From Actinomycetospora lemnae (GTDB lineage Bacteria; Actinomycetota; Actinomycetes; Mycobacteriales; Pseudonocardiaceae), in NCBI RefSeq assembly GCF_028737315.1, contig NZ_JAQZAO010000007.1:288768-352767 (forward strand): a stretch of 64,000 nt of DNA. Direction: 5' to 3'. Shown here in pieces: positions 9,601 to 16,445 of the stretch. Both the position numbers and the translations under genes were made by a program. How positions within the stretch are numbered: the first letter of the stretch is position 1; each line of letters opens with the position of its first letter. The notes under the pieces were generated by a model. The model saw only the letters and a program-made list of their open reading frames with translations. It had not been told where the DNA came from and searched no databases.

Positions 9601-10275
9601 CTGCAGGCGATGGACTCGCGCGAGTGGCGCGGCGACGCCGACCTCGCCGAGATCTACACGACCTGGGGCGGGCACGCGTACGGCCGCGGGCGCCAGGGCG
9701 AGTCGGCGGTCGAGGAGATGCGCGCGGCGTACCGGCGGATCGCGGTGGCGGCGAAGAACATCGACACCCGCGAGCACGACATCGCCGACTCCGACGACTA
9801 CTACCAGTACCACGGTGGCATGATCGCCACGGTCCGCGCGCTGACCGGCGCGGCGCCGGCGGCGTACGTCGGGGACTCGACGCGGCCGGAGAACGTGCGG
9901 ACGCGGTCGCTGATCGAGGAGACGGCGCGGGTGTTCCGCTCGCGCGTCGTCAACCCGCGGTGGATGGCCGCGATGCGCCGGCACGGCTACAAGGGCGCCT
10001 TCGAGATGGCGGCGACCGTCGACTACCTGTTCGGCTGGGACGCGACGGCGGGGACGGTCAGCGACTGGATGTACGGCTCGCTGACCGAGAACTACGTCCT
10101 CGACCCCGAGAACCGCGCCTTCCTCCGCGAGGCCAACCCCTGGGCCCTGCACGGCATGGCCGAGCGCCTGCTCGAGGCCGTCGACCGGGGCCTGTGGGAG
10201 AGCCCGGACCCGGCGATGGTCGAGCAGCTCCGCGAGGCGTTCCTCGAGGCCGAGGGCGACGCCGAGGGTGGCTGA
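6610..10275 (+). CDS. cobN: Cobaltochelatase subunit CobN
   Basis: Large subunit of the ATP-dependent aerobic cobaltochelatase, inserting Co(II) into hydrogenobyrinate a,c-diamide together with CobS and CobT-type (AAA) partners, which are not in this window. 1221 residues, usual length. Family blocks include [38 protein letters not shown], and [12 protein letters not shown] near the C-terminus. GTG 6610 has GGAGG upstream. Residues 154-173 contain a duplicated 10-residue segment ([10 protein letters not shown] / [10 protein letters not shown]) that is not conserved family sequence. Divergent from cobG. Confidence 0.95.
   Translation: [1221 protein letters not shown]
7069..7121 (+). repeat. 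Two hairpin-forming 23-bp repeats, 30-bp period, inside cobN
   Basis: 7069-7091 (GCAGCGAAC...GTTCGCTGC) and 7099-7121 (GCAACGAAC...GTTCGCTGC). Each is a near-perfect palindrome, and the 30-bp period keeps the frame. Codons here (GCT, TCT, AGC, GCA) are unusual for this genome, pointing to inserted repeat DNA. Confidence 0.65.
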
Positions 10276-10281
10276 CGCCAT

Positions 10282-10321
10282 GTGAGCAGAAACGAGTGCT
10301 GGAGCACTCATTTCTGCTCAC
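10282..10321. repeat. 40-bp palindromic element after cobN
   Basis: GTGAGCAGAAACGAGTGCT and AGCACTCATTTCTGCTCAC flank a 2-nt centre: 19-bp arms with one mismatch. Begins 6 nt after the cobN stop. It could act as a transcription terminator, but no T-tract follows. Confidence 0.75.
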
Positions 10322-10421
10322 CTGCGCGGATCGTCGGTGAACCGCAAGGTCCGTCGCCCGAAGAGGTGAGGAACCGGTCCTAACGTGACGGTCCACGCAG
10401 GACGGACCGACGGGGGAACCG

Positions 10422-12017
10422 ATGGGCGACCGGACCGCGCGCCACGAGGCCGGGGACGACAGCGGGGCGGACGTCGACGAGCGCCATCGCTCGCCCGGGC
10501 TGCAGACCGAGCCGGAGCCGCCGCGCACGGTCCGTCGCCATCGGATCGGGCTGGTCGCGGGCCTGGTGGCGGCCGGGCTGGTCTACCTCGTGCTGCCCGG
10601 GGGCCTCGCGCCCGAGGCGCGGCTCACCGCCGCCGTCGCGGTGCTCATGGGCATCTGGTGGATGACCGAGGCCATCCCGATCCCGGCCACCGCGCTGCTG
10701 CCGCTGGTGGTCTTCCCGGTCCTCGGTGAGCCCTCGGTCAGCGACGTCGGCGCCTCCTACGGCGACGACATCATCTTCCTGTTCATGGGCGGCTTCCTGC
10801 TGGCCCTGGCCATGCAGCGCTGGAACCTGCACCGCCGCATCGCCCTGGTGACGATCCGGGCGATGGGCACCAACCCCACGCGGCTCATCGCCGGGTTCAT
10901 GGTGGCCACCGGCTTCCTGAGCATGTGGGTCTCCAACACCGCGACCGCGGTGATGATGCTGCCGATCGGGGTGTCGGTGCTGCTGCTCGTCCTCGACCCG
11001 GCCACCTCCGGCGCCGGGGGCACGGCGGGCGAGGCGGACACGGGCGCCGACGACGAGACCGCCCGCCGCACCGTGGTGCAGTCGACGTTCGGGACCGCGC
11101 TGATGCTCGGGATCGCCTATGCGGCCTCGATCGGTTCGCTGGCCACGATCATCGGCACCCCGCCGAACACGCTGCTCGTCGGCTACCTGGAGACCCAGGG
11201 TATCCAGATCGGGTTCGGACAGTGGATGCTCGTGGGCCTGCCGCTGGCCGCCGTGTTCCTGGCCATCGCGTGGTTCGTGCTCACGCGCGTGCTGTTCCGG
11301 CCCGAGATCGACCGGATCCCCGGCGGGCGGGCGCTCATCGACGGTGAGCTCCGGAAGCTGGGCCCCCCGTCGAGCGGGGAGAAGCGGGTCCTCGCCGCGT
11401 TCGTGCTGGCCGCACTGAGCTGGGTCACGATCCCGCTGATCTGGGAGGAGCCGCCGATCAGCGACGCGGGCATCGCGATGACCGTCGGCGTGCTGCTGTT
11501 CCTCGCGCCGGCCGGCGCCGCCCGCGGCGTGCGGCTGCTCGACTGGGACAGCGCGCTCGGGCTGCCCTGGGGCGTGCTGCTGCTGTTCGGCGGCGGGCTC
11601 GCGCTCTCGGAGCAGTTCGACTCCAGCGGCCTCTCGCGGTGGATCGGCGAGCAGGCCGCGGCGCTCGGCTTCGTCCCGACGGTGCTGTTCGTGCTGCTGC
11701 TCGTGGCCGGGGTGCTGTTGCTGACCGAGCTCACGAGCAACACCGCGACGGCGGCGACGTTCCTGCCGCTCGTCGGCGGCGTCGCGGTGGGCGTCGGCAC
11801 CCCCGTGCTCCTGCTGACGGCACCCGTGGCGCTGGCGGCCACCTGCGCGTTCATGCTCCCGGTCGCCACGCCGCCGAACGCGATCGCCTACGGCTCCGGC
11901 TACGTGACGATCGGCCAGATGATCCGCGGCGGCATCTGGCTCAACCTGGTCGCGATCGTGCTCATCACCCTGACCGCGATGACCCTGCTCGTGTGGGTCT
12001 TCGGCATCGCCTACTGA
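10422..12017 (+). CDS. DASS-family sodium/dicarboxylate (anion) symporter
   Basis: Secondary transporter for dicarboxylates or similar anions, plasma membrane, 531 residues with about 11-12 hydrophobic segments. The two paired Na+/substrate motifs typical of DASS are present as SNTATAVMMLP and SNTATAATFLP, each with a later TPPN (GTPPNTLLVGY, ATPPNAIAYGS). The N-terminal 45 residues are charged and cytosolic. ATG 10422 has GGGGGA upstream. No regulator or enzyme neighbour suggests the substrate. Confidence 0.9.
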   Translation: MGDRTARHEAGDDSGADVDERHRSPGLQTEPEPPRTVRRHRIGLVAGLVAAGLVYLVLPGGLAPEARLTAAVAVLMGIWWMTEAIPIPATALLPLVVFPVLGEPSVSDVGASYGDDIIFLFMGGFLLALAMQRWNLHRRIALVTIRAMGTNPTRLIAGFMVATGFLSMWVSNTATAVMMLPIGVSVLLLVLDPATSGAGGTAGEADTGADDETARRTVVQSTFGTALMLGIAYAASIGSLATIIGTPPNTLLVGYLETQGIQIGFGQWMLVGLPLAAVFLAIAWFVLTRVLFRPEIDRIPGGRALIDGELRKLGPPSSGEKRVLAAFVLAALSWVTIPLIWEEPPISDAGIAMTVGVLLFLAPAGAARGVRLLDWDSALGLPWGVLLLFGGGLALSEQFDSSGLSRWIGEQAAALGFVPTVLFVLLLVAGVLLLTELTSNTATAATFLPLVGGVAVGVGTPVLLLTAPVALAATCAFMLPVATPPNAIAYGSGYVTIGQMIRGGIWLNLVAIVLITLTAMTLLVWVFGIAY

Positions 12018-12040
12018 GGCTCCGGTTCTGACGGTCCGTG

Positions 12041-12062
12041 ACATGGCATTGCTCTGCTATGT
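12041..12062. promoter_or_regulatory. Inverted repeat in the ridA promoter, candidate TetR operator
   Basis: ACATGGC-N8-GCTATGT. The right arm overlaps an extended -10 (TGCTATGTT). A related half-site pair, CTATGGC-GCT-GCTATG, lies at 13185-13200 upstream of the TetR gene at the other end of this pair, suggesting one regulator for both. Confidence 0.45.
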
Positions 12063-12093
12063 TGTCGGTGTCCGTCGAGAGAGGAGCAGGGCC

Positions 12094-12501
12094 ATGACCG
12101 TGCAGCTCGTGCACCCCGAGAAGGTCCACCGGGTCGACGTCCACCACCAGGTCGCCGACACGCGGGGCTCGCGCACCGTCTACCTGGCCGGGCAGGTGTC
12201 GTGGGACACCGAGGGCGACCTGGTGGGCCGCGACGACCTCGCCGCCCAGGCCGAGCAGGCGTTCCTCAACGTCGCCGGCGCGCTCGAGGCGGTCGGGGCG
12301 ACGCTCGCCGACCTGGCCAAGGTCACCGTCTACGTCGTCGACCTCGACGCGTCGAAGGCCGAGCAGCTCGTCGCCGGGCGCGACCGGGCGGCCGAGGCGC
12401 TGGGTGTGGAGCTCCAGCAGCCGAGCACCTGGATCGGGGTCACCGCGCTGGCGGCGCCGGGCTACCTCGTCGAGGTCGACGCCGTCGCCGTGCTGTCCTG
12501 A
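12094..12501 (+). CDS. RidA family (YjgF/YER057c/UK114) protein
   Basis: 135 residues. Blocks TVYLAGQVSWDTEGDLVG, AFLNVAGALEAVGATLADLAKVTVYVVD and LEVDAVAVL are typical of RidA-like enamine/imine deaminases. The catalytic Arg of true RidA (in the C-terminal NxPVRxC block) is not seen; the region reads QQPSTWIGVTALAAPGYLVEVDA, so this belongs to a Rid subgroup that may not deaminate. AGGAG precedes ATG 12094. Its 3' end lies in a 12-bp tandem repeat and overlaps the convergent TetR gene by 40 bp. Confidence 0.85.
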   Translation: MTVQLVHPEKVHRVDVHHQVADTRGSRTVYLAGQVSWDTEGDLVGRDDLAAQAEQAFLNVAGALEAVGATLADLAKVTVYVVDLDASKAEQLVAGRDRAAEALGVELQQPSTWIGVTALAAPGYLVEVDAVAVLS

Positions 12502-13175
12502 GGGCTGTCCTGAGGGCTGTCCTGCGGGCCGTCCTGCGGGCCGTCCTGAGGGCCGTCCCGGGGCGGGCGCAGGGCCGCCCAGCCGGCCTCGACCGAGCGC
12601 CGACAGGCCGCGGGGTCGTCCCCGGCGGCGACGATCACCGCGGTGAGCAGCGGAACGCCCGACGCGAGGGTGCGTCGGGAGGCGACGCGGCTGACGACCA
12701 GCGACACGATCCCGTGGCACACCGTCCAGACCTCGGTGGCGAGCCGGTCGGGATCGGCGTCCGGCGCGATCCGGCCCTCGTCACGACACCGTCGCGCGGC
12801 CCGCTCGAGGTACCCGAGGGTCGCCTCGGCGGCCGCGACGTCCTCGAGCTCGACGGTCGCGTCGAACATGACCCGGTAGAGGTCGGGGTGCTCGAGGGCG
12901 TTGGCGGCGTAGGCGGCCGTCCCCGCCACGAGGTCCTCGACGGGGTCGGCCGGCACGTCGAGGGCGTCGAGACGGGCCGCGAGCCGCGTGAAGCCCTCCT
13001 GGCGCAGGGCCCGCCACACCCCGTCCATCCCGCCGAAGTAGGTGTAGACGGCCATCGTCGACACCCCGGTCCCGGCGACGAGCGACCGCAACGTGATCGG
13101 CTCGCGCTCCCGGAGCATGCGCGCGGCGCGCTCCAGCAGCTGCGTGCGCACCGCCGGGTCCTTCTGACGCGCCAT
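12462..13175 (-). CDS. TetR family transcriptional regulator with repeat-extended C-terminus
   Basis: 237 residues. The N-terminal HTH reads PITLRSLVAGTGVSTMAVYTYFGGMDGVWRAL. The ligand domain (about 70-205) includes VWTVCHGIVSLVVSR, a TetR C-terminal motif. The last 30 residues are DGPQDGPQ... / DSPQDSPQ... repeats from a 12-bp tandem repeat, continuing into the convergent ridA gene before the stop. TAGAAT sits 6 nt before ATG 13175, so the mRNA may be leaderless. Probably controls itself and ridA. Confidence 0.85.
   Translation of the reverse strand: MARQKDPAVRTQLLERAARMLREREPITLRSLVAGTGVSTMAVYTYFGGMDGVWRALRQEGFTRLAARLDALDVPADPVEDLVAGTAAYAANALEHPDLYRVMFDATVELEDVAAAEATLGYLERAARRCRDEGRIAPDADPDRLATEVWTVCHGIVSLVVSRVASRRTLASGVPLLTAVIVAAGDDPAACRRSVEAGWAALRPPRDGPQDGPQDGPQDSPQDSPQDSTATASTSTR
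12493..12552. repeat. Five tandem 12-bp units at the ridA/tetR 3' overlap
   Basis: Units are variants of CTGTCCTGAGGG / CCGTCCTGCGGG. The ridA stop codon is in the first unit. On the other strand each unit encodes four residues (S/G-P-Q-D). Confidence 0.8.
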
Positions 13176-13212
13176 CCGTGGATTCTATGGCGCTGCTATG
13201 AGAAGTGACGGC

Positions 13213-13671
13213 TCAGGTCCCGCAGGCCCCGCCGTAGGTCGTGATCTTGTAGTCGACGACGGCGAGGGCGCCCTGGAGGTCACGCAGGCGGTGCAGGATG
13301 TCCTCGCGGTGGGCCTCGAGCAGCGCCAGGCGCTCGGGCTCGGTCTCCGGCCCCTGCTTGACGAGCTCGACGTAGCGCGCGATGGCCGCGATCGGCATGT
13401 CGGAGTCGCGCAGCCGGGTGATGAACACGACCCGGCCCACGGCGTCGCGGTCGTAGACCCGCCGGCCGGCCGCGTCGCGGGGGACGTCGACCAGGCCGAT
13501 CCGCTCGTAGTAGCGCAGCGTGTGGGCGCTGACCCCGGTCAGCGCGGCCACCTCGGCGATGGCCATCCGGTCGGGGACCTCGAGGTCCCGCACCAGCTCC
13601 GCCGTCAGCGGGGGCAGCTCGCCCTGCGTGGTGTGGATGAGATCCCGCAGCCGGTCGGTCGTCACGCTCAC
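13213..13671 (-). CDS. MerR family transcriptional regulator
   Basis: 152 residues. An unusual 35-residue N-terminal extension is followed by the winged HTH MAIAEVAALTGVSAHTLRYYERIGLVDVPRDAAGRRVYDRDAV, then a dimerisation helix (ERLALLEAHREDILHRLRDLQGALAVVDYKI). It ends TYGGACGT; there is no metal-type Cys pattern, so an organic or redox signal is likelier than a metal. Start GTG 13671 follows a consensus MerR promoter with a predicted leaderless start. Divergent from the sigma factor gene. Confidence 0.9.
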   Translation of the reverse strand: MSVTTDRLRDLIHTTQGELPPLTAELVRDLEVPDRMAIAEVAALTGVSAHTLRYYERIGLVDVPRDAAGRRVYDRDAVGRVVFITRLRDSDMPIAAIARYVELVKQGPETEPERLALLEAHREDILHRLRDLQGALAVVDYKITTYGGACGT

Positions 13672-13678
13672 GTCGTCG

Positions 13679-13709
13679 ACCGTAGGACTTCGAGTGCACT
13701 CGAAGGCAA
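13679..13709 (-). promoter_or_regulatory. MerR-type promoter: 19-bp spacer with perfect 18-bp palindrome
   Basis: On the minus strand, -35 TTGCCT (13704-13709), 19-bp spacer, -10 TACGGT (13679-13684). The operator CTTCGAGTGCACTCGAAG (13688-13705) is perfectly symmetric. Over-long 19-bp spacers are the hallmark of MerR-activated promoters. Predicted transcription start coincides with GTG 13671. Confidence 0.8.
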
Positions 13710-13739
13710 GCCTTTCCGGCGCTTGCCAGGATGGCGGGC

Positions 13740-14651
13740 GTGACGACGGACGCCTTCACCGCGCAGCGTCCCCGCCTGTTCGGCCTGGCCTACCGGCTGC
13801 TGGGGTCCGCGCACGACGCCGAGGACGTGGTGCAGGACGCCTGGCTGCGCTGGGCGGGCCACGAGCAGGAGGTCGACAACCCCGCGGCCTGGCTCACCAC
13901 CGTCGTCACCCGGCTCTGCCTCAACCGCCTCGACTCCGCCCGCGCGCGCCGCGAGACCTACGTCGGCCCCTGGCTGCCCGAGCCGATCCTCACCACCGAC
14001 CCGGCCACCGGCCCGGCCGCGACGGTCGAGGAGCGCGAGTCGGTGTCGCTCGCCCTGCTCACGACGCTGGAGCGCCTGACCCCGCCCGAGCGCGCGGTCT
14101 ACGTGCTGCGCGAGGCGTTCGGGCACAGCCACGCCGAGGTCGCCGCCGTCCTCGACGTCACCGAGGCGGGCTCGCGCCAGCTGCACACGCGGGCCCGGCG
14201 CCACCTCGCAGCGGTACCGACACAGGTCCCGACCACCCCGCCCACCGACCCCGCCGACGTCGGCCCGCTGCTGGCGCGGTTCGTCGCCGCCGCGCGGGAG
14301 GGCGACGTCGCCGGGCTCGAGGCGCTGCTGGCCGCGGACGTCACCGTGTGGTCCGACGGCGGGGGGAAGGTCAGCGCCGCGCGGCGCCCGGTGCGCGGCC
14401 GCGACGCCGTCGCCCGCTTCCTCGTCGGCATCCTCGGGGCGCGACGCCCGCGCCGGACCGGCGCGGCGGCGGAGATCAACGGCGCGCCGGCGGCGCTCGC
14501 GTTCGTCGACGGCGTGCTGGACGGGGTCATGACGATCGAGCCGGCCGGCGAGCAGGTCGCGACGGTCCGCATCCTCCGCAACCCCGAGAAGCTCGCCTTC
14601 CTCGCCGCGCAGCTGTCACGTTCGGCGGGGCTGTCCGGTCGACCTTCCTGA
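13740..14651 (+). CDS. ECF41-type RNA polymerase sigma factor (SigJ-like)
   Basis: 303 residues from GTG 13740 (AGGA 8 nt upstream; ATG 13731 is an alternative). Sigma region 2 is AQRPRLFGLAYRLLGSAHDAEDVVQDAWLRW; region 4 is LTPPERAVYVLREAFGHSHAEVAAVLDVTEAGSRQLHTRAR. A C-terminal SnoaL-like domain (about 180-290; GLEALLAADVTVWSDGGGK) is the ECF41 feature that modulates activity in place of a separate anti-sigma factor. The following oxidoreductase gene is the type usually paired with ECF41 sigmas. Confidence 0.9.
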   Translation: MTTDAFTAQRPRLFGLAYRLLGSAHDAEDVVQDAWLRWAGHEQEVDNPAAWLTTVVTRLCLNRLDSARARRETYVGPWLPEPILTTDPATGPAATVEERESVSLALLTTLERLTPPERAVYVLREAFGHSHAEVAAVLDVTEAGSRQLHTRARRHLAAVPTQVPTTPPTDPADVGPLLARFVAAAREGDVAGLEALLAADVTVWSDGGGKVSAARRPVRGRDAVARFLVGILGARRPRRTGAAAEINGAPAALAFVDGVLDGVMTIEPAGEQVATVRILRNPEKLAFLAAQLSRSAGLSGRPS

Positions 14652-14690
14652 GCGGGCGGCGACCGGGCGCCCGGAGACCGGGAGGACGTC

Positions 14691-15419
14691 ATGACCGTGC
14701 TGGTGACCGGGGGGACGGGGACGCTGGGTCGCGCGCTCGTGCCGCTGCTCGACGGGCCGCGGGTGCTGAGCCGCCGGGAGGGGCCGGGCCGGGTGGTCGG
14801 CGACCTCGCGACCGGCGAGGGGCTCGACGCGGCGCTGGCGGGGGTCGGCACGGTGGTCCACCTCGCCAGCCGTCCGACGGGCGACGCGACGGCGACCGCG
14901 CGGCTCGTCGACGCCGCGCGGCGGGCCGGGGCGGAGCACCTCGTGCACATCTCGATCGTCGGCGCCGACCGCATCCCGCTGCCGTACTACCGCGAGAAGG
15001 TGCGCAGCGAGCAGCTCGTCGAGGGCTCCGGGCTGCCCTGGACGATCCTGCGCGCGACACAGTTCCACGACCTGCTCGCCATGCTCTTCCGGGCCACCGC
15101 CCGCGTCGGCGTCCTGCCCGTGCTGGCCGGGACGTCGTTCCAGCCGGTCGCCGTCGGCGACGTCGCCGCGCGCCTCGCTGACCTCGTCACCGGCGCGCCC
15201 TCGGGACGCGCGCCGGACCTGGGCGGGCCGGAGGTCCGGGCGATGGACGACCTCGCGCGGACCTGGGCGCGGGCGACCGGCACGCGACGTCCGGTGCTGC
15301 CGCTGCGCCTGCCCGGCGCGATCGCCCGCGGCTTCCGCGACGGCCTGCACCTCGCGCCGGAGCACGCCGACGGCGTCGTCACCTTCGAGCAGTACCTGGC
15401 GGCGGGGGTGCGGTCGTGA
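14691..15419 (+). CDS. NAD(P)-binding (NmrA/epimerase-like) oxidoreductase
   Basis: 242 residues. Rossmann motif TGGTGTLGRALVP at the N-terminus; HISIVGADRIPLPYYREKVRSEQLV has the Tyr/Lys-like arrangement of atypical SDRs; a QPVAVGDVAARLADLV block follows. Such proteins reduce or sense NADP-linked substrates. GGAGG 5-6 nt before ATG 14691. It lies 39 nt after the sigma gene and overlaps the next gene by 4 nt (GTGA), so sigma, oxidoreductase and membrane protein probably form one unit. Confidence 0.85.
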   Translation: MTVLVTGGTGTLGRALVPLLDGPRVLSRREGPGRVVGDLATGEGLDAALAGVGTVVHLASRPTGDATATARLVDAARRAGAEHLVHISIVGADRIPLPYYREKVRSEQLVEGSGLPWTILRATQFHDLLAMLFRATARVGVLPVLAGTSFQPVAVGDVAARLADLVTGAPSGRAPDLGGPEVRAMDDLARTWARATGTRRPVLPLRLPGAIARGFRDGLHLAPEHADGVVTFEQYLAAGVRS

Positions 15420-15826
15420 GGGCGCTGCTCGGCGTGCTCGCCGCGTCCCAGTTCGTGGTCGGGCTCTGGGCGCTGGTCCTGCCCCTGGCGTTCTACGAGG
15501 CCTTCCCCTTCGGCGGCACGCCCTGGGTGGCCCTGCTCCCGCCGTACAACGAGCACCTCGTGCGCGACCACGGCGCCGGCACGCTCGCGCTCGGCGTCGT
15601 CCTGGCGTTCGCGGCGTGGTGGCCCGAGCGGCGCCTGGTGACCGCCGCGGTCGTGGCGTTCCTGGTGTTCGCCGTGCCGCACGCCGTGTTCCACACCTTC
15701 CACCTCGCGCACTTCCCGCTGATCGACGCGGTGCTGCAGCAGGCGGCGTTCGCGGTCGAGATCGTGCTGGCGGTGGCGGTGCTGGCGCTCCTCCCGCGGC
15801 AGCGGGTCAGGCCCGCGGGGCGGTGA
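15416..15826 (+). CDS. Small four-helix membrane protein
   Basis: 136 residues with four hydrophobic segments (about 3-22, 58-75, 80-96, 103-127). An extracytoplasmic-looking loop carries FPFGGTPWVALLPPYNEHLVRDHGAGTLALG. Translationally coupled to the oxidoreductase before it (GTG 15416 overlaps its stop). It ends on the convergent TetR gene, overlapping by 20 bp. Function unknown; probably part of the ECF41 stress output. Confidence 0.75.
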   Translation: MRALLGVLAASQFVVGLWALVLPLAFYEAFPFGGTPWVALLPPYNEHLVRDHGAGTLALGVVLAFAAWWPERRLVTAAVVAFLVFAVPHAVFHTFHLAHFPLIDAVLQQAAFAVEIVLAVAVLALLPRQRVRPAGR

Positions 15827-16373
15827 AGCCGTGGACGACGTCGGTGATCGACGCCCGCAGGCCGGCCGCGTCCCGGGGCGGGCGGCCGGCCCCGGCGAGC
15901 TGGTCGAAGGCGAGGCCGTCGAGGCACGCGACGAGGTCGTCGGCCCGGCGGGCGGGGTCGGCGATCCCGAGCCCGTCCAGCGTGGCCGCGACCCGCTCCC
16001 GCACCCGGGCTCCGGCGGCGCGCAGGGCCGCCTCGAGCTCCGGGCGCCGGGTCGACTCGAGGGCGAGCTCCCAGCGGGCGAGCAGCCGCTCGTGGTCGTG
16101 GGCGAGCCACCGGCCGACGGTCGCGATGCACACCGCGACGAGGTCGTCGACGGTGGCGGGCGCGCCGGTGCCCGCGGGCATCTCCGCGAGCGTCCGCGCC
16201 GCCATCCGCTCGACACAGGCCTGCAGCAGCGCCGAGCGGGTGCGGAAGTAGTACGAGCTCGTGCCCTCGGCGAGCCCGGCGGCCGCGTCGACGGCGCGGT
16301 GGGTCAGCCCGCGGCTGCCCGCGCGGGCGAGCACGGTGATCGCCGCGTCGGCGAGCACGTCCCGACGGTCCAC
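15807..16373 (-). CDS. TetR family transcriptional regulator
   Basis: 188 residues. HTH: RGLTHRAVDAAAGLAEGTSSYYFRTRSALLQACVERMA. The ligand domain is short, as in the TetR_C_6 group. GTG 16373. The 72-bp gap to the divergent FAD monooxygenase carries two copies of CTACAGNCGTAG, so it most likely represses itself and that gene. Confidence 0.88.
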   Translation of the reverse strand: MDRRDVLADAAITVLARAGSRGLTHRAVDAAAGLAEGTSSYYFRTRSALLQACVERMAARTLAEMPAGTGAPATVDDLVAVCIATVGRWLAHDHERLLARWELALESTRRPELEAALRAAGARVRERVAATLDGLGIADPARRADDLVACLDGLAFDQLAGAGRPPRDAAGLRASITDVVHGFTAPRA

Positions 16374-16396
16374 GGATGGCCCCTTCCCGCCCGATC

Positions 16397-16435
16397 CTCT
16401 ACAGCCGTAGAGTACCGGCTACTACAGACGTAGAG
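16397..16435. promoter_or_regulatory. Two TetR operator half-turn repeats, CTAC-N4-GTAG
   Basis: CTCTACAGCCGTAGAG (16397-16412, perfect 6-bp arms) and CTACAGACGTAG (16422-16433), core centres 23 bp apart. The second ends just before the Shine-Dalgarno sequence of the monooxygenase gene. Placement and symmetry suit the adjacent TetR regulator. Confidence 0.65.
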
Positions 16436-16445
16436 GAGGCGGGTC

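Noticed and set aside
6586..10311. 1241-codon open frame on the minus strand
   Set aside because: It is the antisense of cobN; all motifs are on the plus strand and the frame is open only because of high GC at third positions.
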